This document shows positions 42,179 to 50,194 of a stretch of DNA of 61,446 nt, one piece after another. Every line of letters begins with the position of its first letter. Position 1 is the stretch's first letter. Made by a program: the position numbers and the translations under genes. Below the pieces are notes generated by a model, which searched no databases, had not been told where the DNA came from, and saw nothing but the letters and a program-made list of their open reading frames with translations. The stretch comes from an uncultured Pelagibacteraceae bacterium. Lineage in GTDB: Bacteria; Pseudomonadota; Alphaproteobacteria; Pelagibacterales; Pelagibacteraceae. The stretch lies in NCBI GenBank assembly GCA_902520335.1, contig CABYNS010000004.1:1-61446 (forward strand). Direction: 5' to 3'.

Positions 42179-42262
42179 TTGTGGATTGTAACTGAATCGT
42201 AATAAATAACTTATTCACAAAATATGAAATTGTGGATTGTAACTGAATTGTAATAAATAACT
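42179..42262 (+). repeat. Two copies of a 33-nt direct repeat with 11-bp internal phasing
   Basis: A 33-nt unit starting TTGTGGATTGTAACTGAAT is found at 42179-42211 and 42230-42262 (51 bp apart, one C/T difference). Each copy contains TTGTAAC-TGAA-T[CT]GTAAT, a 7-4-7 direct repeat like a PHO box. The copies lie upstream of the secreted beta-helix gene and downstream of olsA. Confidence 0.75.
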
Positions 42263-42283
42263 CAGAATAATTATTTTAAAAAT

Positions 42284-42317
42284 CTTTAACGTTTTTGAAA
42301 CTTTTCCTTAATATAAT
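42284..42317 (+). promoter_or_regulatory. PHO-box-like promoter of the beta-helix gene
   Basis: CTTTAAC (42284-42290), 4-nt spacer, TTGAAAC (42295-42301), then a TATAAT -10 at 42312-42317 about 10 bp later. This 7-4-7 arrangement taking the place of a -35 box is the layout of PhoB-activated promoters. The CTTTAAC half-site is shared with the promoter at 40161-40193. The leader to the ATG would be about 10 nt. Confidence 0.45.
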
Positions 42318-42333
42318 AGTCATACAAATCCTA

Positions 42334-43755
42334 ATGAAAAATTTAATATATATCGCAACTTTCTTCATTTTATTAAGTCTTAATTCAGTTTTACAAGCTA
42401 AAACTATAAGTGTTACAAGTCCTGATGATGATGGATATGGTACATTTAGATATGCAATCAACAAAGCATCTGAAAGTAAAAAACCAGTAACAATAAAAGT
42501 AAAAACAAATAAAACTATCATAATTGGTAATTCTCTGGATTATACAGGTCTCCAACCCTTAACAATTATTGGCTCAGGTCAAGTTGTAAAAGGTAATAAT
42601 GTCGATATTTTAAAAATATCCAACGGTGCAGATTTATCAATAAGTGATTTATCTTTTTTTGGAATTGGAAGCTTCAATATTAAAAGAAAGGGAACTGGAT
42701 ATGGTATGTACAATGTTGATGCAAAGGCTGGAAAAGGTATTTTTGTTGATGTAAGAGATGACCAAACTGGGACGATAAATATTAATTTAAAAAATGTTAG
42801 AGTTGAAGGTGTAGCAAATCATGGAATTCATATTTCAGATTGTAATTTAGCTGACAAATGTGGAAGTGGTAGTGGTGGAGCCGGAGAGGGTTCTAGTGCC
42901 TCTATAAACGTGATGTTGGATAATGTAACAATTTTTGATGCTGGTAATGGTAAATTTGATGCAGATGGATTTAGAGTTGATGAGCGTGGTGATGGTGACA
43001 TTAACTTTACAGCTTTAAACTCAAAATTTTTATATGTAGGTGCTGATGGAGTTGAATTAGATGAAGGTCAAAAAGGAAATGTTGTTGCAAATGTAACTAA
43101 TAGTGTATTTTCAAATAACGGTGCTTATTGTGATCCAAAATTATTAAAAGCATATATGCCAGCTGAAGATGAGGGAGAATTTGAGGATAATCAAAGAGCT
43201 AAAAATTCTATCCCAAGTAAAATAAAAGGCTCTCCAGATGATGGATGTTTTGAGAGAGAAGTTGAATTATATCCTTCAGGTTTTGTTAAAGAATTTGAAT
43301 TTGGAATAGACTTAGATGATGGCTTTGACATAGATGAAGCAGGCCAAGGAAATTTAGTAGTGAATATTGATAGATCCAGAATTGTTGGAAATTTAGATGA
43401 AGGTCTTGATTTCGATGAGGAAAATAATGGCGATATGTTCTTACAAATAAAAAATACTGTTGCGATGAATAACACTGATGATGGAATAAAAAACTCTGAA
43501 AATGATGGTGGATCTATTATTGCATTTTTTGAAGGCATTAACTCTATTGATAATGGAGGCAAAGGAATAGTTGTTGAGGAAGAAGACACAGGCAACGTAA
43601 AAGGATTTGTGCAAAGTACATTCACTAGAGGAAATGATGATGGTGATAAAACTGGTATTGAAGCTGTTCAAGAAGACGATGGAAAAGGAACTTTAAAAAT
43701 TGTTTCCTCAACTATTGTCGAAGGTTTTGATTTAGAGGGTGTAGAATTAAAATAA
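42334..43755 (+). CDS. Secreted acidic right-handed beta-helix repeat protein (unknown function)
   Basis: The ATG at 42334 gives a 473-aa protein with a signal peptide (MKNLIYIATFFILLSLNSVL, cleavage near QAKTIS). An in-frame TTG at 42295 overlaps the promoter and is rejected. The N-terminal part (SPDDDGYGTFRYAI) resembles the start of pectate-lyase-like beta-helix domains. From about residue 206 there are ~7 imperfect rungs of 26-28 residues with the pattern DG-hydrophobic-x-hydrophobic-DE, Gly, then S/T-x-x-x-N. The chain is strongly acidic, suggesting calcium binding. No catalytic family is recognised. Confidence 0.75.
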   Translation: MKNLIYIATFFILLSLNSVLQAKTISVTSPDDDGYGTFRYAINKASESKKPVTIKVKTNKTIIIGNSLDYTGLQPLTIIGSGQVVKGNNVDILKISNGADLSISDLSFFGIGSFNIKRKGTGYGMYNVDAKAGKGIFVDVRDDQTGTININLKNVRVEGVANHGIHISDCNLADKCGSGSGGAGEGSSASINVMLDNVTIFDAGNGKFDADGFRVDERGDGDINFTALNSKFLYVGADGVELDEGQKGNVVANVTNSVFSNNGAYCDPKLLKAYMPAEDEGEFEDNQRAKNSIPSKIKGSPDDGCFEREVELYPSGFVKEFEFGIDLDDGFDIDEAGQGNLVVNIDRSRIVGNLDEGLDFDEENNGDMFLQIKNTVAMNNTDDGIKNSENDGGSIIAFFEGINSIDNGGKGIVVEEEDTGNVKGFVQSTFTRGNDDGDKTGIEAVQEDDGKGTLKIVSSTIVEGFDLEGVELK

Positions 43756-43815
43756 TATTAATTTTTTATTTATAGTATATTATAGGAAAACCTGCACAAG
43801 ACCGACACATAGATG

Positions 43816-44967
43816 CTAAAGAACAACTAGATCTAATTTTTGTTTTCCTAATCTTTCGTTTCCATTTTGAGTCACAAGATAAGTTTCTCCTAGATTCATC
43901 GCTAAATTATTGGTAGAATCCATTAAGATCATATGTAGGAAGAACACATTACCAGGTTCTATTACATACGGATTGCCAGTGTATAGCATAGGCCAATCCA
44001 TCCAATTTGGAGAAAAAGTATTTCCTAATGAGTAACCACAAGCGTTCATTCGAGCTTTTTTAAATCCAAGATCATCAAATGTTTTTGCATGAATATCAAA
44101 AACTTCTCCAATTTTATTTCCAGGTTTTAATTTAGTTTCACAATTTTTAAGAGCCTCAACGCATGCCTCATGCATTTTATGATGTTTAGGATCTGCTTTA
44201 CCAATAGGAATAGTTCTAAACATTGCAGAATGGTAATGTCTATAAGTACCAGCCCATTCAATAGTTAATTGATCTTGTTTATTTAAGATTTGTTTTTCTG
44301 CTTGATAACGACAAAGCAGTGCATTTTTACCAGAGCCAATTATAAATTCATTTGCAGGAAAATCTCCACCACCTTCAAATATAACTCTGTTCATTTCAGC
44401 TAATATCTTAGATTCACTTACACCAGCCTTTGCATGTCTCCACACTTCATCCAAAGCTTTATCTGCAAGCTCTGCAGCTTTTTTTACATAAACAATTTCC
44501 TCTTTAGATTTTACTACTCGTATTTTTGTTATTAAGTCTGATTTATCTTCAAGTGAACAATAATTTTCTAAAGATTTGTTTAACCGAAGAGCATTACGTC
44601 CAGTTAAACCGTAAGCTTCATATTCAACTCCTAATTTTTTTCCTTTAAGATTTAATTCATTTAAAATGGCTCTAAGATCATTAGTTGGATTTGATCCATC
44701 TTTATCAACCCATATCCTAATATCTTCTATGTTGGATGTATTTTGAGCTTGTCTTAAATCAGGAGCTCTTGTGAGCAGTATTAAATTTCCTTTTTTATCT
44801 AAAACCAGTGTCTGAAAAAAAACATAACCAAAAGTATCGTATCCAGTTAACCAATACATCGACTCTTGTCTAAACATCAAAAGAGCATCCAGGTTTTTCT
44901 CTTGCATCGAATTTAAAACTTTACTTTTTCTGCTAGAAAACTCCTCTTTTGAAAAATGAAGCGCCAT
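43816..44967 (-). CDS. M24-fold (creatinase/aminopeptidase P-like) hydrolase lacking usual metal ligands
   Basis: This 383-aa protein has a creatinase N-terminal domain (MYWLTGYDTFGYVF) and a pita-bread C-terminal domain. At metal-ligand positions the canonical residues are mostly changed: IEWAGTYRHYHSAMFRT replaces the two aspartates, GYSLG replaces the GHGIG histidine, and FLHMI replaces a glutamate, while LGETYLVT keeps the last. It is therefore more like metal-free creatinase or ectoine-hydrolase-type enzymes than peptidases. The natural substrate may be an amidated osmolyte, but this is a guess. It ends 60 bp from the convergent beta-helix gene. Confidence 0.75.
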   Translation of the reverse strand: MALHFSKEEFSSRKSKVLNSMQEKNLDALLMFRQESMYWLTGYDTFGYVFFQTLVLDKKGNLILLTRAPDLRQAQNTSNIEDIRIWVDKDGSNPTNDLRAILNELNLKGKKLGVEYEAYGLTGRNALRLNKSLENYCSLEDKSDLITKIRVVKSKEEIVYVKKAAELADKALDEVWRHAKAGVSESKILAEMNRVIFEGGGDFPANEFIIGSGKNALLCRYQAEKQILNKQDQLTIEWAGTYRHYHSAMFRTIPIGKADPKHHKMHEACVEALKNCETKLKPGNKIGEVFDIHAKTFDDLGFKKARMNACGYSLGNTFSPNWMDWPMLYTGNPYVIEPGNVFFLHMILMDSTNNLAMNLGETYLVTQNGNERLGKQKLDLVVL

Positions 44968-44976
44968 TAAAATGAT

Positions 44977-45366
44977 TTAGTAACTAGTATATTCTTTTAT
45001 CTCTTTTATGACTGAACCAGTGTAATTATTAATTTCTAATTTTATTTTTGCTCGATCATCATTAAGAAAATGGACGTCTCTTGAAAGTTTAATAAATTTT
45101 TCACCAAAATTTTTATCTTTTTCACATCGTCTTTTATCATCCTCAATAACCCATAGTTTAGAATTTATTTCTTTTAATGATTGATAAAGATCATTAAGTT
45201 TATCATCAGATTTTACATTCTTATCCAACTGATCTTTTAAAATAGAGTGTTCGTTGTTGATAAATTTTAGCTTTTTTGAATCTTTAATTTTTCCTTGTTT
45301 GATTTCTAAAATCGAAATTTTATCTAAAAGTTCACCTATCGAAACTTCAACTATAATTTTATTCAT
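44977..45366 (-). CDS. DUF6165 family protein
   Basis: This 129-aa helical protein starts MNKIIVEVSIGELLDKISIL and continues with EIKQGKI, a heptad-like central helix and LWVIEDDKRRCEK, features I recognise from DUF6165. Members commonly sit beside glycosyltransferases in LPS or capsule loci, as here next to the divergent GT9 gene (32 bp). The function is unknown. The gene is 9 nt upstream of the M24-like gene on the same strand. Confidence 0.7.
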   Translation of the reverse strand: MNKIIVEVSIGELLDKISILEIKQGKIKDSKKLKFINNEHSILKDQLDKNVKSDDKLNDLYQSLKEINSKLWVIEDDKRRCEKDKNFGEKFIKLSRDVHFLNDDRAKIKLEINNYTGSVIKEIKEYTSY

Positions 45367-45398
45367 AAAATTTAATACTGTGCTATCTTGTTATAAAT

Positions 45399-46340
45399 AT
45401 GTCTAATATTTTAATTATTAAACACGGATCATTAGGAGATATAGCTCAAGCAAGTGGTGCAATTCAAGACATATCTGAAAATCATAAAAATGATCGAATT
45501 TTTTTACTAACTACAAAAGCTTATTTAGAAATTTTTAAAAAAAATCCATTTATTCATGAAGTAATTCTAGATAAAAGGTTACCTAGATATAATCTTATAT
45601 ACTTATATTTCTTAATGAGAGAACTTAAGAAACATAGTTTTTCAAAAGTTTTTGATCTTCAAAATTCCTCAAGAACAAATTTTTATAAAAATATTCTTTT
45701 TCCTAAAGCAAAAAAAGAAACATGGTCTAGCTCAATTACAACTTTGCCAGAAGTAATAGATAAAAAGGAATTTGATAAACACTCTGTTCTAGATAGATTT
45801 AATCATCAATTACAAACCTCAGGACTAAAAACATCTCATACTTTAAATCCTAATTTTAGTTGGGCTGGCTCTGAGATCAGTAAAATTAAAGATCATTTCA
45901 AATTGGATAAATTTATTTTATTATTTCCTTTTTGCTCGCCTCACTTACATACTAAGAAATGGCCTTATTATAATGATCTGATAAAACTTATTTTAGATAA
46001 ATTTGGTAACGAATATAAAATTGTTTTAGCTCCAGGCCCGTCCGAGATAAATGATGCAAAAGAAATAAATGCTGAAGTCTTATTAGATAATGGAAAATCG
46101 CTTGATATTTCTCAACTAACTTCTCTAATCAAAGATAGCTCTTTTATTATTGCTAATGATACTGGACCCGCTCATATTGCAGCTCATGTTGGAGCTAAAG
46201 GCTTAACTTTATTTGGAAAACATACGACAGCTTACAAAGTCAGCATTGAAAGAGATAATTTTAAAGCAATTGAAGTAACAGACTTGAATAATTTAAGTGC
46301 AGAAAAAGTTTTTGAAAGATTAATTAATTCTTTAAATTAA
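45399..46340 (+). CDS. Glycosyltransferase family 9 (heptosyltransferase-like)
   Basis: This 313-aa GT-B glycosyltransferase has the N-terminal ILIIKHGSLGDIAQASGA nucleotide/acceptor loop and the C-terminal FIIANDTGPAHIAAHVGAKG donor-binding motif that define ADP-heptose:LPS heptosyltransferases. It probably builds the LPS inner core. The gene overlaps the convergent GT4 gene by 4 nt and is divergent from the DUF6165 gene. Confidence 0.88.
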   Translation: MSNILIIKHGSLGDIAQASGAIQDISENHKNDRIFLLTTKAYLEIFKKNPFIHEVILDKRLPRYNLIYLYFLMRELKKHSFSKVFDLQNSSRTNFYKNILFPKAKKETWSSSITTLPEVIDKKEFDKHSVLDRFNHQLQTSGLKTSHTLNPNFSWAGSEISKIKDHFKLDKFILLFPFCSPHLHTKKWPYYNDLIKLILDKFGNEYKIVLAPGPSEINDAKEINAEVLLDNGKSLDISQLTSLIKDSSFIIANDTGPAHIAAHVGAKGLTLFGKHTTAYKVSIERDNFKAIEVTDLNNLSAEKVFERLINSLN

Positions 46341-47419
46341 CTAAGAATTTTTTTGTATTCTTCAAAAGTTTTATCCCATTGAAATTTTGAAACATATTCT
46401 TTGGCATTTTTTCCAAGTTCAATATATTTTTTATTTTCAATCATTGAATTTAATGATGAATAAATCTCATCTAGATTGTTCCCATCACAAATTAATCCAG
46501 TCTTATCGTGGTCAATAGCATCTGATGCACCACCATCTTTTCCTCCCAGTGAAGGAATTCCATATTGTGCAGCTTCTACATAAGCTATCCCAAAACCTTC
46601 CACAGAAGTTTTGTGTATAATAGATGGCATGACAAAGATATTCGATTTAGCCATTAAGGCATTTTTTAAATCATTACTTATATCTTTAAAGAACATTACT
46701 TGTGAAGTTAGATCTAACTCTTCAACTAATTTTTTTATATTTTTCTCCTCATCACCATAACCAACGCAAATATAAACAATATCAGGGTATAGTTGTTTTA
46801 AATTTCTTAATGCCATAATTACTTTTTCATGATTTTTTCTTTTATCAAATCTAGAAACAGTAATTAGTCTTGGTGTTTTGACTTTTAATAAACTTTCAAC
46901 TTTCTCAAGAGATTTTTTATTTAATTCCTGAAATGGATCAGCCCCAGGGTTTATGACTATAACTTTACTTTGTTCTACACCATTATTTATTGCTAAATTT
47001 TTTGTGTATTTAGAATTCGCAATTACTTTCTCTACATTATTAAGAACTTTTATAAATCTTTTATTTAATGAACTTCCTACAGGATGGTTGATTTCCTTAC
47101 CATGAATTAAACAATACTTTTTTTTATCAGTTTTGATTAGTTCTAAACTTTTCCAGTGATCAGCAATAATCCCCTCAACTTTATTTTCTTTTAAAAATTC
47201 ATTTATTAATTGAGCTTTTCTTATTTTTCTTAAAAATTTTATTCCACCAACTCTTTCAATTGAAAAACTTGCTTGTTCATCAAAATCTTTGTGATTTTCG
47301 TGATAATCTGCAAAAATTTTAATCATGAAATTTTTTGACATCTCACGAGATAAACCCCACATCAAACTTTGCATTCCACCCAATTCAGGTGGAAAAGTTC
47401 TAGTAACGATAATATACAT
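46337..47419 (-). CDS. Glycosyltransferase family 4
   Basis: This 360-aa retaining GT-B enzyme begins YIIVTRTFPPELGGMQSLMW (acceptor-side glycine loop). The C-terminal half contains LITVSRFDKRKNHEKV and the EGFGIAYVEAAQYGIPSLG donor phosphate-binding region with the E-x7-E motif. It follows the thioredoxin-fold gene with a one-base overlap, and its stop overlaps the GT9 stop by 4 nt. It is likely an LPS-core or capsule sugar transferase. Confidence 0.88.
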   Translation of the reverse strand: MYIIVTRTFPPELGGMQSLMWGLSREMSKNFMIKIFADYHENHKDFDEQASFSIERVGGIKFLRKIRKAQLINEFLKENKVEGIIADHWKSLELIKTDKKKYCLIHGKEINHPVGSSLNKRFIKVLNNVEKVIANSKYTKNLAINNGVEQSKVIVINPGADPFQELNKKSLEKVESLLKVKTPRLITVSRFDKRKNHEKVIMALRNLKQLYPDIVYICVGYGDEEKNIKKLVEELDLTSQVMFFKDISNDLKNALMAKSNIFVMPSIIHKTSVEGFGIAYVEAAQYGIPSLGGKDGGASDAIDHDKTGLICDGNNLDEIYSSLNSMIENKKYIELGKNAKEYVSKFQWDKTFEEYKKILS

Positions 47420-47973
47420 TAATTAGTTTTCCACTTAATACCACATCCAGCACTAGGAATTTGGTTCTCAGGTCCCTTATTAGTTTCAGCAATTTGTGTC
47501 ATAGCTTTTAAAAGATCACTTTCGCCATCTCTAACCGGAATTAACTTTTTTAGTTCTCTTACTCTTCCTCTATACTGAAGTTCCAAATCCTTGTTGTATC
47601 CAAAAAAATCTGGAGTGCATACTGCATCATAAGTTTTTGCTACTTCTTGCGTTTCATCAACTAAATAAGGAAAACCGAATTGATTTTTTTTTGAAAACTC
47701 AATCATATTATCAAAAGAATCTTCAGGATAATTTTCTGCATCATTAGCACAAATGGCTACTGAATTGATACCTATGTCTTTCAATTTTTTACAATCTTCA
47801 ACAATGTCTTTCGTTACTGCTTTAACATATGGACAGTGATTGCAGATAAACATAATTAGTGTTCCTTTTTCACCTTTGACATCTGCTAGTGAGAGAATTT
47901 TACCGTCTGTCGATTTAAGCCTAAAGTCATGAGCTTTTTGACCAAAATCACATATTGGAGTTTGTATAGGCAT
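47419..47973 (-). CDS. Thioredoxin-fold (AhpC/TSA-like redoxin) protein
   Basis: This 184-aa protein is a redoxin of the thioredoxin family with active-site CNHCPYV (CxxCP) at about residues 44-50 after LIMFI. CTPDFFGYNKD supplies the cis-Pro region. There is no signal peptide, so it is cytoplasmic. Such proteins are usually annotated as thioredoxin-family or peroxiredoxin-like; the partner is unknown. It starts 20 bp from the divergent gamma-carbonic-anhydrase-like gene. Confidence 0.83.
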   Translation of the reverse strand: MPIQTPICDFGQKAHDFRLKSTDGKILSLADVKGEKGTLIMFICNHCPYVKAVTKDIVEDCKKLKDIGINSVAICANDAENYPEDSFDNMIEFSKKNQFGFPYLVDETQEVAKTYDAVCTPDFFGYNKDLELQYRGRVRELKKLIPVRDGESDLLKAMTQIAETNKGPENQIPSAGCGIKWKTN

Positions 47974-47993
47974 AATGTAATAATATATAAATT

Positions 47994-48506
47994 ATGTATT
48001 ACGATTTAAAAGATAAAAAACCAAAAAACTCTGGCGAAAATTGGGTAGCACCTAATGCAACTATAATAGGTGATGTTACCTTAGAAAAAAATTCTAGTAT
48101 TTGGTTTAATGCAACTTTAAGAGGTGATGTAGAAAATATTCATATTGGCGAAGGTTCTAATATACAAGACGGAAGTGTTTTGCACACAGATCCTGGTTAT
48201 CCTTTAAAGGTTGGAAAAAATGTTACCGTTGGACATATGGTTATGCTTCATGGATGTACGATAGGAGATAATAGTTTAATCGGTATTGGAGCAGTGATTT
48301 TAAACAATGCAAAAATTGGAAAAAACTGTTTAGTCGGCGCAAAAGCATTAATCACAGAAAACAAAGAAATTCCAGACAACTCCTTAGTTATTGGCTCACC
48401 TGGAAAAGTTATAAGAGAAATTACTGAGGACGAAAAAAAAGCTATTATTGAAAACACAAAACACTACCAGGATAATTGGAAAAAATATTCTAAATCAATT
48501 TTTTAA
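47994..48506 (+). CDS. Gamma-carbonic anhydrase-like hexapeptide-repeat protein
   Basis: This 170-aa left-handed beta-helix protein of the YrdA/CaiE-like gamma-CA family has many hexapeptide turns (IGDVTLEKNSSIWFNATLRG, GSNIQDGSVLHTDPG). The metal histidines are seen in VLHTDPG, VGHMVMLHGC. The C-terminal helix follows ITEDEKKAI. Whether it hydrates CO2 or serves another metal-dependent role is not decided by sequence. Confidence 0.88.
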   Translation: MYYDLKDKKPKNSGENWVAPNATIIGDVTLEKNSSIWFNATLRGDVENIHIGEGSNIQDGSVLHTDPGYPLKVGKNVTVGHMVMLHGCTIGDNSLIGIGAVILNNAKIGKNCLVGAKALITENKEIPDNSLVIGSPGKVIREITEDEKKAIIENTKHYQDNWKKYSKSIF

Positions 48507-48710
48507 CAATAACTTAATATTTCTTTTAAATTAATTTAAACTTTTTTAGTTAAATAATTTTATGTTGTAATGATAAAAAAAATAATTAAATTTTTAAAAA
48601 ATTTTGTGAATTTTTAAATACGAACTAATGATTTTAAATTTGTTCATATTTATTTCATTAATTTTGGGAAGTTATTTTTTAAGTTTTATTATTAGTTAAA
48701 CTACTTATTT
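48507..48710. other. 204-bp AT-rich gap with two micro-ORFs
   Basis: Nothing firm is recognised. On the plus strand 48570-48617 reads as a 15-residue basic amphipathic peptide (MIKKIIKFLKNFVNF) and 48628-48699 as a 23-residue hydrophobic peptide. Neither has a clear ribosome site, and such frames arise easily in AT-rich DNA. Confidence 0.25.
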
Positions 48711-49310
48711 TTAAGGAACTAACCAATTTTCTTTTTTATTTTCCAAATCAAACTTTGCTCTTCGGTGACCTTTAGCAGCAAGATATAGCCATTCAATAGA
48801 TTTTATTTTACATTTTATGACTGTAAAGTTTTTATAGCCTTCTTCACTTTGTTCCATTGTATAATCAAAATCTTCTAATTTTGATATCATTCCAGAAGTT
48901 GGATTTTCTGAGGATGTTCCAGGGGGGCTATCTGTTAAATAACAACGTCTGCTTATATGTTGAGTTTTTTTCCAAGATTCCTCAGTGATAGAATTTTGAT
49001 TATTAATTTCACACTCAACTTTAACTCTAAGTTGGATCTTTTCGTCTTTGTCATAAAAAAGTAATGATGCTTTGTTATTCTTTTTTAAGATGTCTACTTT
49101 TGGAGATCTAAGATCTGTATGAAACTGTAACAGATTATTTTTTCTATCTGATTTACGTAAGACAACAATTCTTCCATCTACCTCATCTTGATGAGCACAA
49201 ATAAATACAGGAATTCTAAAAGGAGAAGCTCTATTAGTCACAGCATCATCTAGCATAGACCAATACTTATTTTGAATTTCCCCAAAATCTTCATAGTATG
49301 CTGGCTGCAT
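48711..49310 (-). CDS. Pyridoxamine 5'-phosphate oxidase-like FMN-binding protein
   Basis: This 199-aa split-barrel flavoprotein is of the Alr4036/PNPOx-like family. VVLRKSDRKNNLLQFHTDLR with SPKVDILKKN forms the FMN phosphate site, and EWLYLAAKGHRRA is the conserved C-terminal motif. It could oxidise pyridoxamine phosphate or act as another FMN- or heme-dependent reductase. It is 3 nt downstream of the beta-hydroxyacid dehydrogenase, so the two are probably co-transcribed. Confidence 0.8.
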   Translation of the reverse strand: MQPAYYEDFGEIQNKYWSMLDDAVTNRASPFRIPVFICAHQDEVDGRIVVLRKSDRKNNLLQFHTDLRSPKVDILKKNNKASLLFYDKDEKIQLRVKVECEINNQNSITEESWKKTQHISRRCYLTDSPPGTSSENPTSGMISKLEDFDYTMEQSEEGYKNFTVIKCKIKSIEWLYLAAKGHRRAKFDLENKKENWLVP

Positions 49311-49313
49311 ACT

Positions 49314-50183
49314 TTATTTTCTAAATCTTTTTATTAAGCTTGAAGTATCCCAACGATTACCACCCATGCCTTGTACTTCACCATAATATTTATCAACGAG
49401 TTCAGTGACAGGTAACAATGAGCCATTATTTTTAGCTTCATCCATCGCAATTTTTAAATCTTTTCTCATCCAATCCACTGCAAAACCAAAATCAAATTTG
49501 TCATCAATCATTGTTTTATATCTATTCTCCATTTGCCAAGATTGAGCAGCACCTTTTGAAATAACTTCAATGACATCTTCCATGTTCAATCCAGCCTTCA
49601 TTCCAAAATTAATAGCCTCAGATAAGCCTTGAACTAAACCTGCAATACAAATTTGATTAACCATTTTAGCTAGCTGTCCATTGCCAGGACCACCAAGTAA
49701 TTTCATTTTTTTACTGTAACAATCAATCTTATCTTTTGCTTTATCAAAGTCTGCCTGATCACCACCGATCATAACTGTTAGTGCTCCATTTTCTGCACCA
49801 GCTTGTCCTCCTGATACAGGAGCATCTAATGCACCAAATCCATTTTTTTTTGCATAAGCATGTATCTCTCTTGCAATTGTTGCAGAGGCAGTTGTGTTAT
49901 CAATATAAACAGCACCTTTTTTAATTGTTTTAAATGCACCGTTGTCTCCAAAGGTTACTTCTCTTAAATCATTATCATTTCCAACACATGTAAAAATGTA
50001 TTCTGCGTCTTTTGCAGCTTCAGCTGGAGTATCAGCCATATTACCATTGTATTCTTTAATCCATTTTTCAGCTTTGGATTTTGTTCTGTTAAAAACAGTT
50101 ACATTGTGTCCACCTTTTGATATATAACCAGCCATTGGATAACCCATGACACCAAGACCTATGAAAGCAACATTACAGCTCAT
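49314..50183 (-). CDS. Beta-hydroxyacid dehydrogenase (3-hydroxyisobutyrate/tartronate semialdehyde type)
   Basis: This 289-aa NAD(P)-dependent dehydrogenase has the N-terminal VAFIGLGVMGYPMA cofactor loop, DAPVSGGQAGAENG substrate loop and the catalytic lysine in GNGQLAKMVNQ. This is the 3-hydroxyisobutyrate dehydrogenase / 2-hydroxy-3-oxopropionate reductase family, and the exact substrate is not resolved. It starts 11 bp from the divergent MFS gene, so the promoters must overlap coding sequence. Confidence 0.88.
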   Translation of the reverse strand: MSCNVAFIGLGVMGYPMAGYISKGGHNVTVFNRTKSKAEKWIKEYNGNMADTPAEAAKDAEYIFTCVGNDNDLREVTFGDNGAFKTIKKGAVYIDNTTASATIAREIHAYAKKNGFGALDAPVSGGQAGAENGALTVMIGGDQADFDKAKDKIDCYSKKMKLLGGPGNGQLAKMVNQICIAGLVQGLSEAINFGMKAGLNMEDVIEVISKGAAQSWQMENRYKTMIDDKFDFGFAVDWMRKDLKIAMDEAKNNGSLLPVTELVDKYYGEVQGMGGNRWDTSSLIKRFRK

Positions 50184-50194
50184 AATTTTTTAAT

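Noticed and set aside
42179..42262. 33-nt repeats as a CRISPR array
   Set aside because: Only two copies with an 18-nt gap, no cas genes, and internal phasing typical of regulator sites.
43191..43671. Long open frames on the minus strand inside the beta-helix gene
   Set aside because: They mirror the repetitive acidic codons of the plus-strand gene, have no ribosome site and encode no recognisable protein.
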